Part shown: one piece after another, positions 13,101 to 25,100 of the stretch
Layout: each line of letters starts with the position of its first letter
Numbering within the stretch: position 1 is the first letter of the stretch
DNA from: Carettochelys insculpta
Lineage: Eukaryota > Chordata > Testudines > Carettochelyidae
DNA length: 64,000 nt
Direction of reading: 5' to 3'
Assembly (NCBI RefSeq): GCF_033958435.1
Contig: NC_134138.1
Location: 1,562,001-1,626,000 of the forward strand
Translations under genes and position numbers: made by a program
The notes under the pieces: model-generated
Database searches by the model: none
What the model saw: only the letters and a program-made list of their open reading frames with translations
Told to the model about the DNA's origin: nothing

Positions 13101-16100
13101 CCCCAGCCCCAGCCTCGCCCCAGCTCCAGCCTCGCCCCAGCCCCAGATCCAGCCTCGCCCCAGCCCCAGCCCCAGCCTCGCCCCAGCCCCACCCTCGCCA
13201 TGCTGCGTCCTCCCGGGACTGCGGGGTCCTGCAGCCTGGGCAGCTCTTCTATCTGCCAGCACGTGGGGCTGGGCTGGGCCGGGCCGGGCCGGGCCCGTCG
13301 GGGGCATGGGGCAGAGACCTGGGGGCTGGGCCAGACTCACTCACTGCCGGGAGGATATGAGCACCTACCAGCCCTGCACCAGCGCACGCTGGTCCCGGCT
13401 TCCCCTCCCCCTCCCTCGCACGCCCCGCACCAGCGCAGGCTAGTCCCGGCTTCCCCTCCCCCTCCCTCGCATGCCCCGCACCAGCGCAGGCTGGTCCCGG
13501 CTCCCCCTCCCTTGCACGCCCTGCACCAGTGCAGGCTGGTCCCAGCTCCCCCTCCCCCTCCCTCGCACGCCCCGCACCAGCGCACGCTGGTCCCGGCTTC
13601 CCCTCCCCCTCCCTCGCACGCCCTGCACCAGCGCAGGCTGGTCCCGGCTTCCCCTCCCCCTCCCTCGCACGCCCCGCACCAGCGCAGGCTGGTCCCGGCT
13701 CCCCCTCCCTTGCACGCCCTGCACCAGTGCAGGCTGGTCCCAGCTCCCCCTCCCCCTCCCTCGCACGCCCCGCACCAGCGCAGGCTGGTCCCGGCTCCCC
13801 CTCCCTCGCACGCCCTGCACCAGTGCAGGCTGGTCCCGGCTCCCCCTCCCCCTCCCTCTCCCTTGCACGCCCCGCACCAGCGCAGGCTGGTCCTGGCTCC
13901 CCCTCCCTTGCACGCCCCGCACCAGCGCAGGCTGGTCCCGGCTCCCCCTCCCTCGCACGCCCCGCACTAGCGCAGGCTGGTCCCGGCTCCCCCTCCCTCG
14001 CACGCCCCGCACTAGCGCAGGCTGGTCCCAGCTCCCCCTCCCTTGCACGCCCCGCACCAGCACAGGCTGGTCCCGGCTCCCCCTCCCTCACACTCCCTGC
14101 ACCAGCGCAGGCTGGTCCCAGCTCCAGCTCCCCCTCCCCCTCCCTCGCACGCCCCACACCAGCACAGGCTGGTCCCGGCTCCCCCTCCCCCTCCCTCGCA
14201 CACCCCACACCAGTGCAGGCTGGTCCCGGCTCCCCCTCCCTCGCACACTCCCTCACTGCCACGCAGTCAAGAGCTGAACCTGCCCTGGGGCGGCTGGAGC
14301 CACACAGAACCCTGCCCACCACCCAGCAGAGCGGGCCTGGCCCCTGCACCCCCGGGAGACGCGGTGGGGGTGTCGTGGGCACTGGGCACTGCTCTGTCGC
14401 CCCCTCTCCTGCTGCCCACCCCGAGCCGCCCCACATCTCTCCTCACAACCCCCCCACGCCCTGCTCAGCCCCTTGGCCTCTGCTCCACATACAGCCTGGC
14501 CCCCGCCTGCCCGGTGCCCCTGCCCCTGCGTCGTGCCCTCACCTCCACGGTCGACTTGCCCGGGTGCTCCTCGTCCAGCAGCCTGTCCCCCGTGCCCTGG
14601 ATCTCCTTTATCTTCCGCTCCCGCAGCTCCAGCTCCCGCATCAGCGCCTGGGTGCGGAGACGCGCAGCCGTGAGCGCGGGCTGGGGCTGCAGGCACAGGC
14701 CAGAGGCGCGCAGAGCCGGGCCTGTCCGCTCGGGGGGCGCAGGCGCTGGAGAGGCCAGGCCTGTCCGCTCGGGGGGCGCAGGCGCTGGAGAGGCCTGGCC
14801 TGCTCGGGGGGCGCAGGCGCTGGAGGGGCCGGGCCTGTCCGCTCGGGGGGCGCAGGCGCTGGAGGGGCCGGGCCTGTCCGCTCGGGGGGCGCAGGCGCTG
14901 GAGGGGCCGGGCCTGGCCTGCTCGGGGGGCGCAGGCGCTGGAGAGGCCTGGCCTGCTCAGGGGGCGCAGGCGCTGGAGGGGCCGGGCCTGTCCGCTCGGG
15001 GGGCGCAGGCGCTGGAGGGGCCGGGCCTGTCCGCTCGGGGGGCGCAGGCGCTGGAGGGGCCGGGCCTGGCCTGCTCGGGGGGCGCAGGCGCTGGAGGGGC
15101 CGGGCCTGGCCTGCTCGGGGGGCGCAGGCGCTGGAGGGGCCGGGCCTGGCCTGCTCGGGGGGCGCAGGCGCTGGAGGGGCTGGGCCTGGCCTGCTTGGGG
15201 GATGCAGGCGCTGGAGGGGCCGGGCCTGGCCTGCTCGGGGGGCGCAGGCGCTGGAGGGGCCGGGCCTGGCCTGCTCGGAGGCAGCCTGGGCTGCGTCCCA
15301 GAGGAAACCTGCAGGCTGGCACTGCCCGCAGCCTAGTGCCCGGCTGCCCTCCCACGGCGACATCAAGCAGTGCCGGTGCCGGGGGCGACGTTACTGAACA
15401 GGGGAACCATTACGGCAAGCGCCGGCCGGGCTTGCACCAAAGCTCGCGCCGAGGGGGCTAAGCGAGCGAGCGGTCCCCTGCAAGCCGGCGACTCGCGGAA
15501 TCGGAGGGTCGTGTCATTTTTACGGGGGAGACCCCGCTTGTGTGAAACGCTAGCTCTGCGCGCCCTCGCGCGGCACCCCACAGGGAAACGGTCCCGGGCC
15601 AGGCAAAGCCGTGCGCAGAACTAGGGCCAATCCCATCTCAGCAGCCCAGCCCGCGGGCAAAGGCCGATTTGCTGACAAGGACTTGGCCAGGTGACCTGTC
15701 CCTGTGACAGCTTCCCCGCAGGGAGAACAATGGGGCGCCCGCCTCGTGGGCAAGGGGGCCCTGCAGCGCCTCCACCTTGTCACTCCAGGAGCATCTGCCA
15801 CGAGCTGAGCCCGGCAGGATCGCTGCCCCGGCCCAACAAGGATGGAGCCAGAGACGCGAGACGGCAGCTCATCGCCCCCTGCTGCAGCCAGCCCCAGGAG
15901 CGCGGGAACCGGCGCGTCACGTGAGCGCGTGAACGATTTCACTCTCACGCTGGGCTTGCCGGCGCGTTACTAAACCTGCAAGCGGTGGGTGCTGAGGGCC
16001 GAGCCGGGCCCAGCGCGCTCGTTGGGTCAGACCCCAGGTGCTCATTGCCCTGGGGGTGCGGCTGGGCCCTGGGGACGGACAGGACCCGTGTGGAGGTGGT

Positions 16101-19100
16101 GAAGTTGGTTCCATAACTTCTCTGCTGTGCGAGGCGGGGCCGGGCCATGGAACTCGGGGGGCTGCAGCGTGCGAGGGAATTGCCGGTGTGAGCCCAGCCT
16201 GGCATGGAGGTGCTGCGGGTCGGGCTTGGTGACTTGTAGTGGAGGCTCCCTGGCTGGCGCCACACCCAGCCCTGCCTCTAAGCAATCTGCCCTGCCTTGG
16301 CCCCGTCAGCTGTACCCCGAGAGCCCCCGGCACCACAGGGGTGAGCCCGGCTGCGTGGGGTGAGCCCGGCTGCGTGGGACGAGGCCCTGGCTGCGTGGGG
16401 TGAGCCCGGCTGTGTGGGGTGAGCGCGGCTGTGTGGGACGAGGCCCCGGCTGCGTAGGACTAGGCCCCGGCTGCGTGGGGTGAGCCCGGCTGCATGGGGC
16501 GAGGCCCCGACTGCGTGGGACGAGGCCCTGGCTGCGTGGGACGAGGCCCTGGCTGTGTGGGGTGAGCCCGGCTGCGTGGGACGAGGCCCCGGCTGCGTGG
16601 GGCGAGGCCGTACCGAGTAGCTCTCCTTTTTGGCCGTCATGTTGGGGTTCTGCTCACTCCAGTCGTAGTTCACCTCCTCCTCCTCCTTCTCGCTCAGCCA
16701 CATCAGCTCCCGCGTGGCGGCGCCCACGAAGGCCTGCAGGCTCTCCAAGTGCCGCAGCCGCGCCTTGGACGTGTTCTGCCAGGAGCCGGGGAGCGTGGGT
16801 TCCTGCCCTCCTGCCCCCCCGCCTCCCCCACAACCTGCCCCCCCGCCCACAGCCTGCCCTCCTGCCCCCGCACCGCCACCCTCACACCGCTGTGCACCAC
16901 CTTGCTGCTCCCGACACCCTGCTCAGCCCCTCACAGACCCGCTTGCTGATCCCCACCAGCCCCCCCTTCGCTCCGCCCACCAGCAGCTCCCCTGCCCCGG
17001 TCCCCGGCAGCCCCCCACTCACCAGCAGCTTGGCGTACTGCAGGTCTAGCTTGGCCAGGCACTCTCGGTAGGCGCCACGCGGGGTGGGCGACAGCTGGGC
17101 CTGGGGGCAGAGAGTGGTGAGCACCCACGTGCGTCTCCGCCAGTGCTGTGCTGCCAGCCCCAGGGTCTGCCCCCTCACTGGGCGCTCGCCCCGAGCCCGC
17201 CCGCCCCCTCGCTGGGCGCTCGCCCCGAGCCCGCCCGCCCCCCGCCCCCTCGCTGGGCGCTCGCCCCGAGCCCGCCCGCCCTCCCGCCCCCTCGCTGGGC
17301 GCTCGCCCCGAGCCCGCCCGCCCTCCCGCCCCCTCGCTGGGCGCTCGCCCCGAGCCCGCCCGCCCCCCGCCCGCTCACCTCATCCGCTCGCGCCCGCTCG
17401 ATCTTGGCCCGGAACTCCTCAATGGACTGGTGCAGGCCCCGGTGGCTGCCCAGCTGGGACTCGACGGAGGGCAGGTCGACGCCCCACTCGGCGCTGCCGA
17501 GCCGCCGCTGGTTCTCCTCCACCCAGGCCAGCAGGTCGTGCAGGTAGCGCAGCGTGACGTCGTCCAGCTCCGGCCGGGGCCGCTGGCCGAGGGGCAGAGC
17601 CGCCGTGCTCGTCTGCAGGGCGCCTGCCTTCAGGCGCAGGTTGTACTCCGTGCGGATGGCGACCAGGCGCTCATGCAGGCGGTACACCCTGCGGGCAGAG
17701 CGCAGGACGCAGCTGGCTCGGGCACGGCCGGGCACAGGGGCCAGCCAGGGCTGAGCAGCGGGAGACCTGCCGGCTGAGGAGGGGCCTGGCGGGATGTGGG
17801 TCGGGGGCTCCTGGCCAGGGACTGGTGAGGGGTCAGAGAGCTCTGGGCCGACCCATCCGGCCGGTGCTGGGACCGTCCCGTCTCGGCGTCAGCGAAGGAC
17901 TGGCTGCGCCGGTCACCGGCCGGCTAGCGACCCCGCCGTGGGCCCAGAGGCACGGCAGAGTCGGGAAGGTGGGGCGTGGGCTGCCTTTGGGGCGCAGTTG
18001 CCCCGTGGGGAGCAAACCAGGGGCACTCGCTGCAGGGAGCCACGGCACGGCCCTGGGTGCAGAGGGCTCCGAGGGTCAGGCCCAGCAGGCGGGGGAGCCA
18101 AGGGGCGGCCCCAGAGACGCGGTGTGACCCTGAGAGGGCTGATGCCTCCGGGGGCCTCCCAGGGACTGCGCCAGAGCCGGCGAGGGCCCCGGACCGGTGG
18201 GTCCCACCTCCGGGTGCACACACAAACTGAGGCAGGGGTGAGAGTCTGGTTGGGCCCGGGCGAGACTGCAGCCAACCTCCCCCAGTCAGAGTGGGGCTCT
18301 GGCTGGTCCCCACCCCAGGGAGCAGGGGCGGGGCTGGCCGGTACCTGCGGTACATCTGTTCGCCCTGCGGGTGGCGCCCGTCCTTGAGGGCCTGAACGTC
18401 GTTGAAGAGCAGGCGGATCATGGCGTCCGCCTTGTCCAGGTCCCGCTCGATCTCGGCCGCCTTCTGCGGCGCCTTCCCCGCGTTCAGCAGCCGCACGTCC
18501 TGCCAGGGGCGTTAGACTGGGGGGCGGCCGAGACTCCGCCCCGCTGCACGCCCTGCCCCTGCCCCCACGCCCCGCTGCACGCCCTGCCCCTGCCCCCACG
18601 CCCTGCTGCACGCCCTGCCCCTGCCCCCACGCCCCCTTGCACGCCCTGCCCCTGCCCCCACGCCCCTTGCACGCCCTGCCGCTGCCCCCACGCCCCGCTG
18701 CACGCCCTGCCGCTGCCCCCACGCCCCGCTGCACGCCCTGCCCCTGCCCCTGCCCCCACGCCGCCTTGCACGCCCTGCCGCTGCCCCCACGCCCCCTTGC
18801 ACGCCCTGCCCCTGCCCCCACGCCCCCTTGCACACCCTGCCGCTGCCCCCACGCCCCGCTGCACGCCCTGCCCCTGCCCCCACGCCCCCTTGCACGCCCT
18901 GCCCCTGCCCCCACGCCCCCTTGCACGCCCTGCCCCTGCCCCCACGCCCTGCTGCACGCCCTGCCCCTGCCCTCACGCCCCGCTGCACGCCCTGCCGCTG
19001 CCCCCACGCCCCCTTGCACGCCCTGCCCCTGCCCCCACGCCCCGCTGCACGCCCTGCCCCTGCCCCCACGCCCCGCTGCACGCCCTGCCCCTGCCCCACG

Positions 19101-22100
19101 CCCCCTTGCACGCCCTGCCCCTGCCCCCACGCCCCCTTGCACGCCCTGCCCCTGCCCCCACGCCCCCTTGCACGCTCTGCTGGGGGCGTTAAACTGGGGG
19201 GCGGCCGAGACTCCGCCCCGCTGCACGCACTGCCCCCACACCCTGCTGTATGCATTGCCCCCACACCCCACTGCACGCCCTGCCCCTGCCCCCACGCCCC
19301 TCTGCATGCACTGCCCCTGCCCCCACGCCCTGCTACACGCCCTGCCCCTGCCCCCACGCCCCTCTGCACGCACTGCCCCTGCCCCCACGCCCCGCTGCAC
19401 GCCCTACCACTGCCCCCACGCCCCACTGCACACCCCACTACTACTCCTACGGCCCACTGCATGCACTGATCCTATGGCCTGCTGCTCACCCCACCACTGC
19501 CCCCACATCCTACTGCACGTCCTGCTACTGCCCCCACACCACACTGCACACCCTGCCCCCACGCCCCACTGCACACCCTACCACTGCCCGCACCCCCTCA
19601 CTGCAAGCACTGCCCCTACAGCTCACTGCACACCCTATCACTGCTTCCACGCCTCGCTGCATGCACTGCCCCACCCCACTCTACCCCTGCAGAGTACCCA
19701 GGGGCTGCCCCATGCCCACAGGCCTGTCCTGGGGGCGGGGGACAGCACCTCCCTGGTCTGTGCGCTCACCGACTGCAGCAGAGCGTCGGCCTGGTTCAGT
19801 TGTTCCTCACACAGTCCCGACTCCATCTGCAGCTTGCTGACAATGCGCTGCAGCCGCTCCAGCCTGTGGGGGGGGGGGACAGGTGAGCAACTGATCCCTG
19901 CTGCCACCTTCCCCCAGCCCCCCACCCATCTTGTGTGAACCCCTGATCCCCACCCCAGCCATATGCACCCTAGTCCAGTCCCCCACCCCCAAGCCTGCCC
20001 CACACTAGCTCCCTGTCCCAACCCCTCTCATGTACACCCTGCCCCAGTCCTAATGGCCAAGCCAGCTCCTCCCCACCCCATGCCCTGGGGGCTGCCCCCG
20101 CTCTGCCACGGGCCTGTGGGAGCGCACAGCCCCCTTGGCCCCTGCTGGAGCCAGCGAGTGTGGGGCGAGTGGGAGCCCCGGTCGGTGCTCGGCTCGGCTT
20201 GGCTCAGCTCTGCTCGGCTCGGCTCAGTGGGGCCGCGCTTCCTGAGGGAGGCACCGGACGGGAGGGCCGGCGGGTGGTGACTCACCAGCCGTATGGTTCC
20301 CATTAAGGGCTGCGAGGCCAGGGCGGGTAGGGACACCCAGCCCAGCCCAGCACAGCGGGAGCCTGGCCTGGCTCCGGGGAGGGGAAAGTGCCACCTCCGG
20401 AGGTGTCCTCAATCGGCTGGTTCCCCACAGCAGCCGCCTCCCCCCCATGGACCTCAGCCAGCCCCTCCCTCTGCAGCGCCCCTGGCTCCCAGCCCCCCGA
20501 ACCTCGGTTCCCCTCAGCCAGCCCCTTCCTCTGCAGCGCCCCCGGCTCCCAGCCCCCCGAAACTCAGTTCCTCTCAGCCAGCCCCTTCCTCTGCAGCGCC
20601 CCCGGCTCCCAGCCCCCCGAAACTCAGTTCCCCTCAGCCAGCCCCTTCCTCTGCAGCGCCCCTGGCTCCCAGCCCCCCAAACCTCAGTTCCCCTCAGCCA
20701 GCCCCTTTCTCTGCAGCGCCCCTGGCTCCCAGACCCCCGAACCTCAGTTCCCCTCAGCCAGCCCCTTTCTCTGCAGCGCCCCTGGCTCCCAGACCCCCGA
20801 ACCTCAGTTCCCCTCAGCCAGCCCCTCCCTCTGCAGCGCCCCTGGCTCCCAGACCCCCGAACCTCAGTTCCCCTCAGCCAGCCCCTTCCTCTGCAGCGTC
20901 CCTGGCTCCCAGCCCCCCAAACCTCAGTTCCCCTCAGCCAGCCCCTCCCTCTGCAGTGTCCCCGGCTCCCAGACCCCCGAACCTCAGTTCCCCTCAGCCA
21001 GCCCCTCCCTCTGCAGTGTCCCCGGCTCCCAGACCCCTGAACCTCAGTTCCCCTCAGCCAGCCCCTCCCTCTGCAGTGTCCCCGGCTCCCAGACCCCTGA
21101 ACCTCAGTTCCCCTCAGCCAGCCCTACTCTGCTGCGCCCCTGGCTCCCAGCCCCCCGAAACTCAGTTCCCCTCAGCCAGCCCCTTCCTCTGCAGCGCCCC
21201 TGGCTCCCAGCCCCCCGAAACTCAGTTCCCCTCAGCCAGCCCCTCCCTCTGCAGTGTCCCCGGCTCCCAGACCCCTGAACCTCAGTTCCCCTCAGCCAGC
21301 CCTACTCTGCTGCCAGCCCTTACCCAGCCAGCCCATCCCCCGAGACCTCCCAGCCTTTTCTCAGCCTGCACCCCCAGCCCCCCCAGACCTCTCAAACTCA
21401 GCCCGCAGCAGCTTCTCGCGCTCCAGGATGGCCACGTGCAGCCTGCCCCACTCCTTCTCCACGTCCAGAGGGTGGTGGCCAGGGGGCACCTGCAGCTGCC
21501 CGGCCTGCACCGCGCCCTGCGCCGGCAAAAGGGGGCATTAGACGGACCAGCCCCCAGGCCTTGAAGCTGGGGGCTGTAGGGAGCACCTGGGGGGGTCGAG
21601 GCCCAGCCCTCGGCACACACAGAACGTGAAGGTGGGACACGTAGGGAACCCGCCCCCACCCGGAGGGGGCACGAACACTGGCCGGCCCCACGTGGAGGGC
21701 TCTGCCCTGGGCACACAAGGGCCCCAGGTGGGTGCTGGCCGGTGCCACCCCCTGCTGGGTCTCCTGCCGGCAGGGAGCAGCCCTGCACCCTGCATGACGG
21801 GGCATTGCTCCTGGGACATGCCCGTCGGCCCCGCTCTGCGCTCTGCCCTGCCCGGGGCCGCTCACCTCCAGCGCCTGGTAGATGCCTTTCGAGCGGTTCT
21901 TATCGGCCTCCCTGGCCGGGAGCTCCGTCTCCTTGAACTTCAGGAACTGGCGCCAGAGGAGCTGGGGGGAGGCGGGGGTCAGGGGTGCGGGAGGCCGAGA
22001 AGGCCCCAGACCCCACTGCCCGGGGGCGCCAGGCCAGGTGGGGGCTCATTACCGAGAGCCCAGGCCTGGCCTGACTCCCCCAGCCCACCGGCAGGCGCCC

Positions 22101-25100
22101 CTCCCCGCAGCACAACACCCCTGCAGGGCAGGGAGCTGCCCAGCCCGGCCCCGCCCCACAGTGGGGGGAGGCCCAGGATGGGAGAGGGCTGGGCCGTGGG
22201 TTTTCACTGCTGTGACTCACGAGAGACCAGTGTGGAAGGAATGAGTCACAGCCCCGCCGGGGAGCCCCTCCATCCCCTTCCCGCCTCTCCCGCCTGCCTG
22301 CCCGCCCTGAGCCCTGCCAGGCCCTCCAGCGCTGGCTGCCCCACAGCAGGCTCAGCCCCGCCGGGCGAGGGCAGCCACCAGTACAGACGAGAGCCAGAGC
22401 CCAGGGCCCAGCCTGCCGCCTCTCCCAGGGAGCTCTGTGGCCCCTCTGGGGGCACCCAGCCGGCCCCCCCACAGCACTGGTGCCTTTCTTCCTGTGCCAG
22501 CAGCCGCGTCAGGACGGGACAAGCTGGGAGCTGTGATGTGCAGCGCACCCCCCACCCCAGCCATGCCCAGGGCTGCCCCCGTCACACAGCCCTGCAGAGC
22601 AGCTCTGCAGCCTGGCCAGGTACACCCCCAGAGCCACCGCCCCCACGCGCAGGAGCATCAGAGGAACCTGCAGCCGTGGGGCTGCACAGCTGGGCCTGAG
22701 CGACGCCAGGAAGTGCCTGGAGCCCCGTCCCTGGGAGTCACCTCCCAGCCCAGCCCAGCCCAGCCGGCTCCTCACCTCGATCTCCTCGTAGCTGGCGGGG
22801 ACCTTGCGCTCCTCGAAGAGGGCGGTGTGATTGCGAATCCATTGCAGCAGCACCGTCACCAGCTCGCGGTACTCCTGCCAGCGCAGCTGCAGCTCCTGGG
22901 GGCAGGGAGAGCGTGGCCCTGGCTCCTGTGGCCCCTGGCCCCACCTGCCCCCGGCCCCCCCAACCCTGGCTGCTGCAGCCACGGCCTCCCCAGCCCCACC
23001 TGCCCCTGCTCCTGCGGCCACGGCCTCCCCAGCCCCACCTGCCCTGGCTCCTGTGGCCCCCGGCCTCCCAGCCCCACCTGCCCTGGCTCCTGCGGCCCCC
23101 GGACTCCCAGCCCCACCTGCCCCCGCCCCCCCCAGCCCTGGCTCCCCTGGCCCCTGGCCTCCCTGCCCCACTAGCACTGAGTCCCGCCGCCCCCAGCTTT
23201 CCTGGCCCTCCCAGCCCCAGATCCCCACAGCCCCCAGCCCCCCCGCCCTCCCAACTCTGGGCTCTCAAAGCCTCTGAGCCCCCCGGCCCCACTCACATTG
23301 GCTCTGATGCCAACGGAGACGTCAGGCACGCGGGGCATGGCGTCGTACAGCGACGAGACGTAGGTGATGATGGACTTCTCGTCTGGCTGGGGCACATCCA
23401 CGTCTGGGGAGCCGGGGCAGAGCGTGAGCACGGGGGAGCCCAGCCCCTCCCCACCCGGTACTTGTGGGGTGCACCTGTGCCCCTGGCCAGGGCTGCTGTG
23501 CCCAGGGCGCCCTGCAGGGAGCAGAGCCACCCGGAAGCTGCCCCCCGCCTCATACCTTCCGGGTCCAGCAGGCGTGTCACCCCCAGGTCGCGCTCAGCCA
23601 CGGTGAAGGCCTGGTCCAGGTTCTCCAGGTTGTTCTGGCGATACACCTTGTTCATGTCGATGAGCATGGGCCTGCAGCAAGACCGAGCGTGAGAGCTGGG
23701 CACAGGGCGGGCACCGGCCAGCTAAAAGCCCTGTGCTGGAGGGACCTCAGCCCAGCCCCCCTTATACCCCAGAGCCGGGAGTGAGGCACAGGAGCTCTGC
23801 CTATCCCTGTGCTAGAGCAGGCAGGGAAGGGGATGGGGAGGGGGTGGCCAAGCAGGCCCCCACTGTCCCACATGCTGACACCCCCCCCACAGCACACCCC
23901 AGCTGCACGGTGCCTACACTTCCTTCAGGCGCAGGGCGGAGTGCAAGGAGTACAGCGAGCCGCTGACGTTGGCGGTCTCCACCGCGGCGGGGTTGGCAAT
24001 CTCCTCGCACAGCATCACCACCTGCTGCTCCGGCCCCGCCAGGGACCCCACTGAGCCGCCCGGCGCCCGGCGCCGCAGCTTCTTCTTTGCCCGCGAGTGC
24101 AAGCTCCTCTCCATGCTGGGACCCGCTCGCTGCGGTGCCGCGGAGCCGCGACCCGCTGCAGGCGCCCGCCCCGACGCTGCTGTGCCGAGGAGCCGCGACC
24201 CGCTGCAGGCGCCCGCCCCGACGCTGCTGTGCCGCGGAGCCGGGACCCGCTGCAGGCGCCCGCCCCGACGCTGCTGTGCCGAGGAGCCGCGACCCGCTGC
24301 AGGCGCCCGCCCCGACGCTGCTGTGCCGAGGAGCCGGGACCCACTGCAGGCGCCCGCCCCGACGCTGCTGTGCCGCGGAGCCGCGACCCGCTGCAGGCGC
24401 CCGCCCCGACGCTGCTGTGCCGAGGAGCCGCGACCCGCTGCAGGCGCCCGCCCCGACGCTGCGGTGCCGAGGAGCCGCGACCCGCTGCAGGCGCCCGCCT
24501 TGCAGAGAGGCGCACACAGCGCTGCCAGCTCGGCGTGCTCTGCCTGCCCCTCGCGGTGTGGGCGGGGCGGCTCCTGCACATACTTGTTGCCTCACAAAGG
24601 AACAGCCATAGCCTCCGGCAGCCCCCTCCCACCACGCCCAGCCGGGGCAGCGCTGCGTGCCGGGCCAGGCACCGTGTCCGTCCCCTCCAGCCACGAGCAG
24701 CACCGTTTTGCTGCACAGAGCAGGCGTGGCTGTGCGGCACCACCAGCCTGACTCCAGCCAGGGACCCGGCTAACCTGACGCTCTCCCGGGCAGCTGCCCC
24801 AGTGCCCGCTGATGGGCCCTCAGCCCGGGCAGCCCCAGGCCTGGGAGAGCAGGAGGCTCCAGCCAGCTCCCCGTGAGGGAGATGTGATGCACCGAAGGGT
24901 AGAAAGTGCCAGGCCCAGCCTGGAGCAGCTCCTGGGGAGCAGGGGGCCTGGCCCGGCCCAGCCCAAGGAGCCAAGGGCCAAGGCGGCTGGCTGCCAGGCC
25001 AAGGGGATCCTGATCTGCCAGCCTGGGCCTACCCTCTGCTCCCCTTGGGCAGCCCCCACCCAGGCCCCCCAGTCCACTGTTCTGGGGGCCCCCACGCGGC

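Noticed and set aside
11310..13195. Interstitial telomere repeat
   Set aside because: The unit is GGGGCT/GGGGCC, not TTAGGG.
10635..13970. Giant ORFs (over 1,100 codons) of Pro/Ala/Ser dipeptide repeats and their minus-strand Gly/Leu counterparts
   Set aside because: They are a trivial result of a stop-free hexanucleotide tract, open in all six frames, with no conserved non-repeat domain.
15363..15620. A small gene in the CpG-rich unique part of intron 16
   Set aside because: No ORF with recognisable sequence, no splice-compatible exon and no RNA-gene fold that I could support.
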